A stretch of 64,000 nt of DNA from Micropruina sp. (GTDB lineage: Bacteria > Actinomycetota > Actinomycetes > Propionibacteriales > Propionibacteriaceae): contig JADJTM010000002.1 in the NCBI GenBank assembly GCA_016711205.1, positions 1,302,001 through 1,366,000 on the forward strand. Reading direction: 5' to 3'. Below are positions 16,055 to 25,200 of the stretch, in pieces. Below the pieces are notes generated by a model. It was given only the letters and a program-made list of their open reading frames with translations. It was not told where the DNA came from and ran no database searches. Positions within the stretch are counted from its first letter, which is position 1. The number at the start of each line of letters is the position of its first letter. A program made the translations under genes and the position numbers.

Positions 16055-16366
16055 GTGGCGGGACAGAAGATCCGGATCCGACTCCGGGCCTACGACCACG
16101 AGGTCATCGATTCCTCGGCGAAGAAGATCGTCGACACGGTGACTCGCACCGGTGCCAAGGTGGCCGGCCCGGTGCCGTTGCCGACCGAGAAGAACGTGTT
16201 CTGCGTGATCCGTTCTCCGCACAAGTACAAGGACAGCCGCGAGCATTTCGAGATGCGCACGCACAAGCGGCTGATCGACATCCTCGACCCCACGCCGAAG
16301 ACCGTCGACTCGCTGATGCGGCTCGACCTGCCGGCCGGTGTCGACATCGAGATCAAGCTCCCCTGA
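16055..16366 (+). CDS. rpsJ: ribosomal protein S10 (NusE)
   Basis: A 103-residue small-subunit protein, also the NusE transcription antitermination factor. Recognisable segments are AGQKIRIRLRAYDHEVID, PLPTEKNVFCVIRSPHKYKD and FEMRTHKRLIDI. The GTG start is preceded by GAAGGAAAACC. It is the first gene of a 21-gene S10-spc operon in which the gaps are mostly short or overlapping. The str operon genes (rpsL, rpsG, fusA, tuf) are not directly upstream; malQ is. Confidence 0.97.
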   Translation: MAGQKIRIRLRAYDHEVIDSSAKKIVDTVTRTGAKVAGPVPLPTEKNVFCVIRSPHKYKDSREHFEMRTHKRLIDILDPTPKTVDSLMRLDLPAGVDIEIKLP

Positions 16367-16377
16367 GGTCGCCGAAC

Positions 16378-17037
16378 ATGTCTACTGAACGTAACGTCAA
16401 GGGCCTGCTGGGCACCAAGCTCGGCATGACCCAGACCTGGGACGCCGACAACAGGGTCGTCCCGGTCACCGTGATCCAGGCCGGCCCCTGTGTGGTCACC
16501 CAGGTCCGCTCCCCCGAGAAGGACGGCTACTCAGCCGTGCAGCTCGGTTTCGGAGCCGTCAAGCCGACCAAGGTGACCAAGCCCGCCGCCGGCCATTTCG
16601 ATGCCGCCGGGGTCACCCCGCGCAAGCATCTGGTCGAACTGCGCACCGCTGATGCCAGCGCGTACACCCTGGGCCAAGAGCTGAACGCCGACGTGTTCGC
16701 CGCCGCCGAGGTGGTCGACGTGACCGGCGTCAGCAAGGGCAAGGGCACCGCGGGCGTGATGAAGCGGCACGGCTTCCACGGCCTGCGCGCCTCCCACGGT
16801 GTGCACCGCAAGCACCGCTCCCCGGGTTCCATCGGCGGCTCGTCCACCCCTTCGAAGGTGTTCAAGGGCATGCGCATGGCCGGCCGGATGGGTGTCGACC
16901 GGGTCACCGTCCAGAACCTCACCATCCACGCCGTGGACGCCGAGCGCGGGCTGATCCTGGTCAAGGGCTCCGTGCCCGGCCCCAAGGGTTCGCTCGTGGT
17001 GTTGCGCACGGCCGCCAAGAAGGGTGCTGCCGAATGA
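16378..17037 (+). CDS. rplC: ribosomal protein L3
   Basis: A 219-residue large-subunit assembly initiator that binds 23S rRNA near the peptidyl transferase centre. It begins with KGLLGTKLGMTQTWD and contains the diagnostic central loop KRHGFHGLRASHGVHRKHRS and PGSIGGSSTPSKVFKG. It follows rpsJ by 11 nt and its stop overlaps the rplD start. Confidence 0.97.
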   Translation: MSTERNVKGLLGTKLGMTQTWDADNRVVPVTVIQAGPCVVTQVRSPEKDGYSAVQLGFGAVKPTKVTKPAAGHFDAAGVTPRKHLVELRTADASAYTLGQELNADVFAAAEVVDVTGVSKGKGTAGVMKRHGFHGLRASHGVHRKHRSPGSIGGSSTPSKVFKGMRMAGRMGVDRVTVQNLTIHAVDAERGLILVKGSVPGPKGSLVVLRTAAKKGAAE

Positions 17038-17684
17038 GCGAGAAGCAGACCGTCAAGGTGCTGGGCTCGAAGGCCACGGCCGACCTGCCGGGCGACTACT
17101 TCGACGTCCAGACCAACGTGCCGCTGATCCACCAGGTCGTGGTGGCCCAGCAGGCCGCCGCCCGCCAGGGCACGCACTCCACCAAGACCCGCGGCGAGGT
17201 CGCCGGTGGCGGCGCCAAGCCGTGGCGCCAGAAGGGCACCGGTCGCGCCCGTCAGGGTTCGCGCCGCGCCCCGCAGTGGACCGGCGGCGGCGTCGTCCAC
17301 GGCCCGCAACCGCGCAGCTACGCCCAGCGCACGCCCAAGAAGATGATCGTGGCCGCCCTGCGCGGTGCGCTGTCCGACCGGGCCCGGGGCGGCAACCTGC
17401 ACGTGATCGAGTCGATCGTGACCGGCGAGACCCCGTCCACCAAGGCCGCGCTCAAGGCGCTGGCCGAGGTCGCGGGCGCCAAGATCCTGGTCGTGCTGAG
17501 CCGTGACGAGGACGTGGCGTGGCTGAGCCTGCGCAACGTCGCCGCGGTGCACGCGCTGGCCGTCGATCAGCTGAACGCCTACGACGTGCTGAACTCAGAC
17601 GACGTGGTGTTCACCACCGCAGCCCTGGCCGACTTCACCGGGGCCGAGGCTGCCGAGACTTCGAACCAGGAGGCCGCGAAGTGA
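17034..17684 (+). CDS. rplD: ribosomal protein L4
   Basis: A 216-residue protein lining the exit tunnel; in other bacteria it can also regulate its own operon. The tunnel loop is clear (TRGEVAGGGAKPWRQKGTGR, then ARQGSRRAPQW). The C-terminus has a short acidic Ala-Glu tail. ATGA overlap with rplC, and its stop overlaps the rplW GTG, so expression is coupled. Confidence 0.97.
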   Translation: MSEKQTVKVLGSKATADLPGDYFDVQTNVPLIHQVVVAQQAAARQGTHSTKTRGEVAGGGAKPWRQKGTGRARQGSRRAPQWTGGGVVHGPQPRSYAQRTPKKMIVAALRGALSDRARGGNLHVIESIVTGETPSTKAALKALAEVAGAKILVVLSRDEDVAWLSLRNVAAVHALAVDQLNAYDVLNSDDVVFTTAALADFTGAEAAETSNQEAAK

Positions 17685-17989
17685 GCGACCACAAGATCCG
17701 CGACCATCGCGACATTCTGCTCGCACCGGTGGTGTCCGAGAAGAGCTACGGGCTGCTGGACGAGAACAAGTACACGTTCCTGGTCGCCACCGGCGCCAAC
17801 AAGACCGAGATCAAGATCGCCGTCGAGGCCGTCTTCGACGTCACGGTCACGAACGTGAACACCATCAACCGCCAGGGCAAGAAGCGCCGCACGCGGGCCG
17901 GCTGGGGCAAGCGCCCCGACACCAAGCGGGCCATCGTGACGGTCGCGGACGGCCAGCGCATCGACATCTTCGGCTCGGCCGGCGTCTGA
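17681..17989 (+). CDS. rplW: ribosomal protein L23
   Basis: A 102-residue protein at the tunnel exit that docks the signal recognition particle and trigger factor. DILLAPVVSEKSYGLLDENK and the basic loop RQGKKRRTRAGWGKRPD are family signatures. The GTG at 17681 overlaps the rplD stop and follows AGGAGG; an upstream start in the same frame would overlap rplD heavily and is rejected. Confidence 0.96.
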   Translation: MSDHKIRDHRDILLAPVVSEKSYGLLDENKYTFLVATGANKTEIKIAVEAVFDVTVTNVNTINRQGKKRRTRAGWGKRPDTKRAIVTVADGQRIDIFGSAGV

Positions 17990-18008
17990 GCGACGAGGAG
18001 ACACTTTC

Positions 18009-18845
<837 letters not shown>

Positions 18846-18867
18846 TTGGAACAGGTGAGATAACAAG

Positions 18868-19149
18868 ATGCCACGCAGCCTGAAGAAGGGTCCCTTCGTC
18901 GACGACCACCTTGCCAAAAAGGTGGACGTTCAGAACGAGAAGGGCACCAAGCAGGTGATCAAGACCTGGTCGCGCCGGTCCATGATCATTCCCGACATGA
19001 TCGGTCACACCATCGCGGTGCACGACGGGCGCAAGCATGTGCCGGTCTTCGTCACCGAGTCGATGATCGGCCACAAGCTGGGCGAGTTCGCCCCCACCCG
19101 CACCTACCGCGGGCACATCAAGGATGACAAGAAGTCGCGCCGCCGCTGA
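18868..19149 (+). CDS. rpsS: ribosomal protein S19
   Basis: A 93-residue protein of the small-subunit head. It begins MPRSLKKGPFVDDHLAKKV and contains RSMIIPDMIGHTIAVHDG and LGEFAPTRTYRGH, all diagnostic. Standard operon place between rplB and rplV. Confidence 0.97.
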   Translation: MPRSLKKGPFVDDHLAKKVDVQNEKGTKQVIKTWSRRSMIIPDMIGHTIAVHDGRKHVPVFVTESMIGHKLGEFAPTRTYRGHIKDDKKSRRR

Positions 19150-19171
19150 GCGAGCGAGAAAAGGAACTGAT

Positions 19172-19564
19172 ATGAGCAACAAGGAGAACCGCCCCACGCG
19201 GCGTTCCCGCCTGCTCGGCGATCGTCCTGGCTCGTACGCCATCGCGCGTGGAGTCCGGATGTCGGCGACCAAGGTGCGCCGGGTCGTCGACCTGGTGCGC
19301 GGCATGCCCGTGAACGATGCCCTGACGGTGCTGAAGTTCGCACCGCAGGCCGCCTCCGAGCCGGTCTACAAGGTGGTGGCGTCCGCTTCGGCGAACGCCC
19401 AGGCCGCCGATGACCTGCGCGCCGAGGAGCTGTACATCAGCCAGGCCTTCGTGGACGAGGGCATGACGCTGCGCCGTATCCGTCCGCGGGCCAAGGGGTC
19501 CGCCAGCCGGATCCTCAAGCGGGGCAGCCACATCACCGTCGTCGTCGAACCGAAGGAGGCCTGA
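19172..19564 (+). CDS. rplV: ribosomal protein L22
   Basis: A 130-residue tunnel protein. ARGVRMSATKVRRVVDLVRG and the tunnel hairpin ending RRIRPRAKGSA are typical; changes in this hairpin give macrolide resistance in other species, and here it looks ordinary. I use the ATG at 19172, preceded by GAAAAGGA; an earlier start would overlap rpsS. Confidence 0.96.
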   Translation: MSNKENRPTRRSRLLGDRPGSYAIARGVRMSATKVRRVVDLVRGMPVNDALTVLKFAPQAASEPVYKVVASASANAQAADDLRAEELYISQAFVDEGMTLRRIRPRAKGSASRILKRGSHITVVVEPKEA

Positions 19565-19566
19565 GC

Positions 19567-20382
19567 ATGGGTCAGAAGATCAACCCGAACGGCTTCCGGC
19601 TCGGCATCACCACCGATCACAAAACCCGGTGGTACGCCGACAAGGGCTACGCCGATCTGGTCGCCGAAGACGTGAAGGTGCGCAAGTACCTGCACAAGAC
19701 CCTCGAGCGCGCCGGCATCAGCTCGGTCGAGATCGAGCGCCGCAGCGAGCGGGTCACGATCTTCCTCTACGCCGCGCGTCCGGGCATCGTCATCGGCCGC
19801 AACGGGGCCGAGGCGGAGCGCGTCCGCTCCGAGCTGGAGAAGATCACCGGCAAGCAGGTGCAGCTGAACATTCTCGAGGTGAAGAACCCCGAGATCGACG
19901 CCCAGCTGGTCGCCCAGGGCATCGCCGAGCAACTGAGCGCCCGGGTGGCGTTCCGTCGCGCGATGCGCAAGGCCCAGCAGACCGCCATGCGCTCCGGTGC
20001 CACCGGCATCAAGATCAAGTGCTCCGGCCGTCTGGGCGGCGCCGAGATGAGCCGCTCGGAGTTCTACCGCGAGGGCCGGGTGCCGCTGCACACCCTGCGC
20101 GCCGACATCGACTACGGCTTCTTCGAGGCCAAGACCACCTTCGGCCGGATCGGCGTGAAGGTGTGGATCTACAAGGGTGACCTGTCGGGCAACCGCGCCG
20201 AGCGCGCCGCCCAGAAGGCCGCCCGCGCCACCGCCGGTGGTCAGCGTCGTCCCGCCCGCGGGCCGCGTCGCGACGACCGTGGTGGCCGTGACAACCGTCC
20301 CGAGCGTGGCGGACGCCGTCGCGCCGAGACCGCCGAGGCCCCCCAGGGCGCCGAGGTCGTGGCAGAGAACGCAGGAGCCTGA
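19567..20382 (+). CDS. rpsC: ribosomal protein S3
   Basis: A 271-residue protein with an N-terminal KH domain (GIVIGRNGAEAERVRSEL) and a C-terminal RNA-binding domain (KCSGRLGGAEMSRSEFYREG). The last 60 residues are a basic Arg/Gly/Asp-rich tail, longer than in E. coli but usual in actinobacteria. It forms part of the mRNA entry helicase. It starts 3 nt after rplV. Confidence 0.97.
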   Translation: MGQKINPNGFRLGITTDHKTRWYADKGYADLVAEDVKVRKYLHKTLERAGISSVEIERRSERVTIFLYAARPGIVIGRNGAEAERVRSELEKITGKQVQLNILEVKNPEIDAQLVAQGIAEQLSARVAFRRAMRKAQQTAMRSGATGIKIKCSGRLGGAEMSRSEFYREGRVPLHTLRADIDYGFFEAKTTFGRIGVKVWIYKGDLSGNRAERAAQKAARATAGGQRRPARGPRRDDRGGRDNRPERGGRRRAETAEAPQGAEVVAENAGA

Positions 20383-20384
20383 TC

Positions 20385-20804
20385 ATGTTGATTCCTCGTA
20401 GGGTCAAGCACCGCAAGCAGCACCATCCCCGGCGGGACGGCGCTGCCAAGGGCGGCACCAAGCTGGCGTTCGGCGATTACGGCATCCAGGCCCTGGAGTC
20501 CTCGTACCTGACCAACCGTCAGATCGAGAGCGCCCGTATCGCGATGACCCGGCACATCAAGCGTGGCGGCAAGGTGTGGATCAACGTCTACCCCGACCGT
20601 CCGCTGACCAAGAAGCCGGCCGAGACCCGGATGGGTTCCGGCAAGGGTTCCCCCGAATGGTGGGTGGCCAACATCAAGCCCGGCCGCGTGCTGTTCGAAC
20701 TCTCCGGCGTCGGCGAGGACGTGGCCCGCGAGGCCATGCGCCTGGCGATCCACAAGCTGCCCTTCAAGGCACGCTTCATCAAGCGGGAAGCTGGTGACAT
20801 CTGA
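20385..20804 (+). CDS. rplP: ribosomal protein L16
   Basis: A 139-residue protein needed for tRNA binding at the A site. It begins MLIPRRVKHRKQHHP and contains ALESSYLTNRQIESARIAMT and RMGSGKGSPEWWVA, all characteristic. Its TGA overlaps the rpmC ATG. Confidence 0.97.
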   Translation: MLIPRRVKHRKQHHPRRDGAAKGGTKLAFGDYGIQALESSYLTNRQIESARIAMTRHIKRGGKVWINVYPDRPLTKKPAETRMGSGKGSPEWWVANIKPGRVLFELSGVGEDVAREAMRLAIHKLPFKARFIKREAGDI

Positions 20805-21034
20805 TGGCGAACACGACCACCGCCGCCGACCTGCGCGGTCTGAGCCGCGATGAGCTCAATGCCAAGGTCAAGGAGTACAAGGAGGAGCTGTTCAACCTCC
20901 GGTTCGCCGCCGCCACGGGTCAGCTCGAAACGCACGGACGGCTGCGTGAGGTCCGCAAGGACATCGCGCGGGTCTACACCGTGCTCCAGGAGCGCAACCT
21001 CGGCATCGTGCCCGATCCCGATCAGGACAAGTGA
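20804..21034 (+). CDS. rpmC: ribosomal protein L29
   Basis: A 76-residue helical protein at the tunnel exit. LRGLSRDELNAKVKEYKEEL and FNLRFAAATGQLE match the family, followed by the usual RLREVRKDIARVYTVLQER. The ATG overlaps the rplP stop. Confidence 0.95.
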   Translation: MANTTTAADLRGLSRDELNAKVKEYKEELFNLRFAAATGQLETHGRLREVRKDIARVYTVLQERNLGIVPDPDQDK

Positions 21035-21039
21035 GAGCA

Positions 21040-21306
21040 ATGAGTGAAAGCAAGCGCGAAGGCGCCCGCAAGGTCCGGGAAGGCATCGTCGTGTCCGACA
21101 AGATGGACAAGACCGTCGTCGTGGCCATCGAGCAGCGGGTCAAGCATCCGCTGTACGGCAAGGTGATGACCAAGACCGAGCGGCTGAAGGCGCACGACGA
21201 GGCGAACGATGCCGGCGTCGGTGACCGCGTCCGGGTGATGGAGACTCGTCCGACCTCAGCCACCAAGCGCTGGCGTCTGATCGAGATCCTCGAGAAGGCC
21301 AAGTGA
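21040..21306 (+). CDS. rpsQ: ribosomal protein S17
   Basis: An 88-residue OB-fold protein that binds the 5' domain of 16S rRNA. REGIVVSDKMDKTVVVAIEQ and VKHPLYGKVMTKTERLKAHD are diagnostic. I chose the ATG at 21040 (MSESKREG); a GTG at 21031 overlapping rpmC would add three residues and cannot be excluded. Confidence 0.95.
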   Translation: MSESKREGARKVREGIVVSDKMDKTVVVAIEQRVKHPLYGKVMTKTERLKAHDEANDAGVGDRVRVMETRPTSATKRWRLIEILEKAK

Positions 21307-21313
21307 GGCAGGC

Positions 21314-21682
21314 ATGATCCAGCAGGAGTCGCGGCTCAAGGTCGCGGACAACACCGGTGCGAAGGAACTCCTGTGCATCCGGGTGCTCGGTGGTTCCAAG
21401 CGTCGTTACGCGGGCCTGGGCGACAAGATCGTCGCCACGGTGAAGGACGCCATCCCGGGCGGAAACGTGAAGAAGGGCGAGGTCGTCAAGGCGGTCATCG
21501 TCCGTACGGTGAAAGAGACCCGTCGTCCCGACGGCTCCTACATCAAGTTCGACGAGAACGCCGCCGTGATCCTGAAGGGCGACGGGGAGCCGCGCGGCAC
21601 CCGCATCTTCGGTCCGGTCGGCCGAGAACTCCGCGAGAAGAAGTACATGCGCATCATCTCGCTGGCTCCGGAGGTGCTGTGA
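21314..21682 (+). CDS. rplN: ribosomal protein L14
   Basis: A 122-residue beta-barrel protein at the subunit interface. It begins MIQQESRLKVADNTGAKE and contains RRYAGLGDKIVATVKDA and the C-terminal ELREKKYMRIISLAPEVL. It is the first gene of the classical spc section, but there is no promoter-sized gap, so it is probably read through from rpsJ. Confidence 0.97.
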   Translation: MIQQESRLKVADNTGAKELLCIRVLGGSKRRYAGLGDKIVATVKDAIPGGNVKKGEVVKAVIVRTVKETRRPDGSYIKFDENAAVILKGDGEPRGTRIFGPVGRELREKKYMRIISLAPEVL

Positions 21683-21683
21683 C

Positions 21684-22073
21684 ATGGCGCAGAGTACAAA
21701 GAAGAGGGCGCTGCACGTGAAGAAGGGTGACCGGGTCAAGGTCATCGCCGGCAAGGACAAGGGTCGCATCGGCGACATCATCGAGGTGCTGCCCGAGCAG
21801 GGCCGGGTGATCGTCGAGGGCGTCAACGTGGTCAAGAAGCACACTCCTGACCGCTCCCAGCAGGCCGGCTCCAAGAACAAGGGCGGCATCATCACCACCG
21901 AAGCCCCCATCGACGCCTCCAACGTGCAGTTGGTGGTCAAGGTGGACGGTGACGAGGTGGTGACCCGCATCGGTTACGAGCGTCGCGAGGTGACCAAGCG
22001 GCGTCCGGACGGCACCGAGTACCCGGCCACCCGGAGCGTCCGGATCGCCCGCAAGACCGGGAAGGAAATCTGA
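21684..22073 (+). CDS. rplX: ribosomal protein L24
   Basis: A 129-residue KOW-domain assembly initiator: HVKKGDRVKVIAGKDKGRIG is the KOW motif, followed by GVNVVKKHT. The C-terminus is slightly longer than in E. coli and basic. It starts 1 nt after rplN; its last base overlaps the rplE ATG. Confidence 0.96.
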   Translation: MAQSTKKRALHVKKGDRVKVIAGKDKGRIGDIIEVLPEQGRVIVEGVNVVKKHTPDRSQQAGSKNKGGIITTEAPIDASNVQLVVKVDGDEVVTRIGYERREVTKRRPDGTEYPATRSVRIARKTGKEI

Positions 22074-22729
22074 TGACCACGGCTACCGCAGAGAAGACCC
22101 TGCCGCGGCTGAAGCAGCGCTACCGCGAAGAGATCGCGCCGGCCCTGCATACCGAGTTCGGCTACGACAACGTGATGCAGATCCCCGGGCTGACCAAGAT
22201 CGTGGTCAACATGGGTGTCGGCGACGCCGCGCGTGACTCCAAGGTGATCGACGGCGCTGTGCGCGACATGACGCAGATCACCGGCCAGAAGCCGACCGTG
22301 ACCAAAGCCCGCAAGTCGATCGCCCAGTTCAAGCTGCGCGAGGGCATGCCGATCGGCTGCCACGTGACGCTGCGCGGCGACCGCATGTGGGAGTTCGCCG
22401 ACCGGCTGCTCACCCTGGCGCTGCCCCGCATCCGTGACTTCCGCGGCCTCTCGGCCCGGCAGTTCGACGGTCAGGGCAACTACACCTTCGGTCTGACCGA
22501 GCAGGTCATGTTCCATGAGATCGATCAGGACCGGATCGATCGCACCCGCGGCATGGACATCACGTTCGTCACCACGGCCAGCACCGACGACGAGGGCCGC
22601 GCGCTGCTGCGTGCACTGGGCTTCCCGTTCAAGTCGACCGAGAACGATCCGAAGAAGGCCGTGTCCAAGAAGTACCGGCCGCAGGGTGCCAGCAAGAGCG
22701 CCCAGAAGAAGTCCCTGAAGAGGAAGTGA
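22073..22729 (+). CDS. rplE: ribosomal protein L5
   Basis: A 218-residue 5S rRNA-binding protein. IPGLTKIVVNMGVGDAARDS, QKPTVTKARKSIAQFKLREG and RGMDITFVTTASTDDEGRAL are diagnostic. It is longer than E. coli L5 by a basic C-terminal tail of about 35 residues rich in Lys and Ser, an extension that I regard as lineage-specific. Confidence 0.97.
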   Translation: MTTATAEKTLPRLKQRYREEIAPALHTEFGYDNVMQIPGLTKIVVNMGVGDAARDSKVIDGAVRDMTQITGQKPTVTKARKSIAQFKLREGMPIGCHVTLRGDRMWEFADRLLTLALPRIRDFRGLSARQFDGQGNYTFGLTEQVMFHEIDQDRIDRTRGMDITFVTTASTDDEGRALLRALGFPFKSTENDPKKAVSKKYRPQGASKSAQKKSLKRK

Positions 22730-22732
22730 CCC

Positions 22733-22918
22733 ATGGCAAAGACTGCGCTGAAGGTGAAGCAGGCCCGCAAGCCGAAGTTCGCCGTCCGGGGGTACACCCG
22801 GTGCAGCAAGTGCGGCCGCTCCAAGGCCGTCTACCGCAAGTTCGGGTTGTGCCGCATCTGCGTGCGCGAGCTTGCTCATGCGGGGCAGCTGCCCGGCGTG
22901 ACCAAGTCCAGCTGGTAG
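22733..22918 (+). CDS. rpsN: ribosomal protein S14, type Z (zinc-binding)
   Basis: A 61-residue zinc-ribbon S14. The pairs CSKCG and CRIC provide four cysteine ligands. This short form is typical of actinobacteria; a longer zinc-free paralogue, if present, would be elsewhere. ATG lies 3 nt after rplE. Confidence 0.97.
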   Translation: MAKTALKVKQARKPKFAVRGYTRCSKCGRSKAVYRKFGLCRICVRELAHAGQLPGVTKSSW

Positions 22919-22975
22919 ACAGCAATCGCGCTCGGTACCTGCGGATCGGGCAGCCCCCCCCGACGAGTCCCCGAA

Positions 22976-23010
22976 CAGGTCAGGGCGCCTCAGGGCCGGA
23001 AGGCGACCTG
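22976..23010 (+). promoter_or_regulatory. possible hairpin in the rpsN-rpsH gap
   Basis: CAGGTC and GACCTG flank inner GCCT/AGGC segments in the only long (120-bp) gap inside the ribosomal operon. An internal regulatory structure upstream of rpsH is possible, but I recognise no known motif. Confidence 0.3.
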
Positions 23011-23038
23011 AAACCGTCCGAGAAAGAAGAAGCAAGTC

Positions 23039-23446
23039 ATGACCATGACTGACCCGATCGCAGACATGTTGACGCGTCTGCGCAACGCCAATCAGGCGTA
23101 CCACGACTCGACGTCGATGCCGCACAGCAAGATCAAGGTGGGCATCGCCGAAATCCTGAAGGCCCAGGGCTACATCACCGGCTTCGAGGTGAAGGAGCCG
23201 GCGGAGGGCGAGGTCGGCAAGACGCTGACCATCACGCTCAAGTACGGCTCCAACCGCGAGCGCTCCATCGCCGGCGTCCGCCGGATCAGCAAGCCCGGTC
23301 TGCGGGTGTACGCCAAGGCCACCGGCCTGCCCAAGGTGCTCGGCGGACTGGGGATCGCGATCATTTCGACGTCCCAGGGCCTGCTCACCGATTCCGAAGC
23401 CAATGCCAAGTCCGTCGGCGGCGAAGTCCTCGCCTACGTCTGGTGA
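23039..23446 (+). CDS. rpsH: ribosomal protein S8
   Basis: A 135-residue 16S rRNA-binding protein. It starts MTMTDPIADMLTRLRNAN and contains RRISKPGLRVYAKATGLPKV and IAIISTSQGLLTD, all typical. S8 is the spc regulator in E. coli; a similar site here is not proven. A second ATG two codons in is an alternative start. AAGAAG lies upstream. Confidence 0.96.
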   Translation: MTMTDPIADMLTRLRNANQAYHDSTSMPHSKIKVGIAEILKAQGYITGFEVKEPAEGEVGKTLTITLKYGSNRERSIAGVRRISKPGLRVYAKATGLPKVLGGLGIAIISTSQGLLTDSEANAKSVGGEVLAYVW

Positions 23447-23461
23447 GAAGGGAGTACTGAC

Positions 23462-24004
23462 ATGTCACGAATCGGCAGGCTCCCGATCGCCGTCCCGGCG
23501 GGCGTGGAGATCAAGCTGGAGGGCCAGCAGGTCGAGGTGAAGGGCCCCAAGGGGCAGCTGAGCCATCGCGTGGCCGAACCGATCAGGATCGGTCGCAACG
23601 ACGCCGGTGAGATCGAGGTCACCCGGCCGGACGACGAGCGGCAGAGCCGCTCCTTGCACGGCCTGACCCGGACCCTGGTGTCCAACATGGTGACCGGCGT
23701 GACCGCCGGCTACGAGAAGAAGCTCGAGATCGTCGGCGTCGGTTACCGCGTGATCGCCAAGGGCCCGACGCAGCTCGAGTTCAACCTCGGCTTCAGCCAC
23801 CCGGTCGTGGTGAACGCCCCCGAGGGCATCACCTTCTCGGTCGAGAGGCCGACGGCGTTCACCGTCTACGGCATCGACAAGCAGGTCGTTGGCGAGGTTG
23901 CGGCGAACATCCGCAAGATCCGCAAGCCGGAGCCCTACAAGGGCAAGGGCGTGCGCTACGCCGGCGAGCGGGTTCGCCGCAAGGTTGGAAAGGCTGGTAA
24001 GTGA
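23462..24004 (+). CDS. rplF: ribosomal protein L6
   Basis: A 180-residue protein near the factor-binding site. MSRIGRLPIAVPAGVEIKLE at the start and EPYKGKGVRYAGERVRRKVG at the end are diagnostic. Its stop overlaps the rplR start codon. Confidence 0.97.
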   Translation: MSRIGRLPIAVPAGVEIKLEGQQVEVKGPKGQLSHRVAEPIRIGRNDAGEIEVTRPDDERQSRSLHGLTRTLVSNMVTGVTAGYEKKLEIVGVGYRVIAKGPTQLEFNLGFSHPVVVNAPEGITFSVERPTAFTVYGIDKQVVGEVAANIRKIRKPEPYKGKGVRYAGERVRRKVGKAGK

Positions 24005-24387
24005 TGGCTATCTCGCTGTCGAACAACAAGACGATGGCCGATCGGACGGCGGCGCGGTTGCGTCGCCAGGCCAGGGGCCGCAAGAAGATCGCCGGCAGCC
24101 AGGAGCGTCCGCGCCTGGTGGTCACCCGCAGCTCGCGGCACCTGTTCGTTCAGGTGATCGACGACAAGGTCGGCAAGACCCTCGCCTCCGCCTCGAGCAT
24201 GGAGGCGGACGTCCGCACGGCGTCCGGCGACAAGACCGAGGTGGCCAAGAAGGTGGGCGCGCTGATCGCCGACCGGGCCAAGGCCGCCGGTGTCTCCGAC
24301 GTGGTCTTCGACCGGGCCGGCAACAAGTACCACGGACGGATCGCCGCGCTGGCCGACAGCGCACGCGAAGCCGGCCTGGGATTCTGA
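24004..24387 (+). CDS. rplR: ribosomal protein L18
   Basis: A 127-residue 5S rRNA-binding protein. RLVVTRSSRHLFVQVIDD, TLASASSM and AGNKYHGRIAALADSAREAG match the family. A GTG one codon upstream (24001) is equally possible; the ATG overlaps the rplF stop by one base. Confidence 0.95.
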   Translation: MAISLSNNKTMADRTAARLRRQARGRKKIAGSQERPRLVVTRSSRHLFVQVIDDKVGKTLASASSMEADVRTASGDKTEVAKKVGALIADRAKAAGVSDVVFDRAGNKYHGRIAALADSAREAGLGF

Positions 24388-24411
24388 CGGAACTCGAAAG
24401 GTAGATAGACG

Positions 24412-25017
24412 ATGAATGGAAACCAGCGCCGCGGAGGCGGTGCCGCTGGTGGCGAGCGTCGTGGCCGCGAGGACCGTCGGGGCAACAACGCCGAGAAGGA
24501 CAAGAGCCAGTACCTCGAGCGGGTCGTGGCGATCAACCGGGTGGCGAAGGTCGTCCAGGGTGGCCGCCGGTTCAGCTTCACCGCGCTGGTCGTGGTGGGC
24601 GACGGCGACGGCACCGTGGGGGTCGGCTACGGCAAGGCCCGCGAGGTGCCCGCCGCGATCGCCAAGGGTGTCGAAGAGGCCAAGAAGTCGTTCTTCCGGG
24701 TGCCCCGCATCCAGGGCACGATCCCGCACCCCGTCCAGGGTGAGAAGGCGGCCGGTGTGGTCATGCTGCGTCCGGCTTCTCCGGGTACCGGCGTGATCGC
24801 CGGCGGCTCGGTCCGGGCGGTGCTCGAATGCGCCGGCGTCCATGACGTGCTGGCCAAGTCGCTCGGCTCCGACAACGCGATCAACGTGGTGCACGCCACG
24901 GTGGCCGCGCTGAAGAGCCTCGAAGAGCCCGAGCAGGTCGCGAAGCGTCGTGGGCTGCCCGTCGAGGACGTCGCCCCGGCCGCGCTGCTGCGCGCCCGTG
25001 AGGAGGCGAAGCACTGA
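24412..25017 (+). CDS. rpsE: ribosomal protein S5
   Basis: A 201-residue protein of the mRNA entry channel and decoding fidelity. The N-terminus is a Gly/Arg/Asn-rich extension of about 40 residues, then LERVVAINRVAKVVQGGRRF and VGYGKAREVPAAIAKG. The C-terminal HDVLAKSLGSDNAINVVHAT is typical. AAAGGTAG precedes the ATG. Confidence 0.97.
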   Translation: MNGNQRRGGGAAGGERRGREDRRGNNAEKDKSQYLERVVAINRVAKVVQGGRRFSFTALVVVGDGDGTVGVGYGKAREVPAAIAKGVEEAKKSFFRVPRIQGTIPHPVQGEKAAGVVMLRPASPGTGVIAGGSVRAVLECAGVHDVLAKSLGSDNAINVVHATVAALKSLEEPEQVAKRRGLPVEDVAPAALLRAREEAKH

Positions 25018-25199
25018 TGAGCAAGCTCAAGGTGACCCAGGTCAAGTCCGGCGTGGGTCGCAAGCAGAACCAGCGTGAGACCCTGCGCTCGCTCGGTCTC
25101 AAACGCATCGGTGATTCGGTGGTGATCGAAGACCGTCCCGAGCTCGTCGGAATGGCCAAGTCGATCCCGCACCTGGTCATCGTCGAGGAGGTTGACTGA
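25017..25199 (+). CDS. rpmD: ribosomal protein L30
   Basis: A 60-residue protein with KVTQVKSGVGRKQNQRETLR and LGLKRIGDSVVIEDRPEL, the short bacterial form. Overlaps the rpsE stop by one base. Confidence 0.95.
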   Translation: MSKLKVTQVKSGVGRKQNQRETLRSLGLKRIGDSVVIEDRPELVGMAKSIPHLVIVEEVD

Positions 25200-25200
25200 C

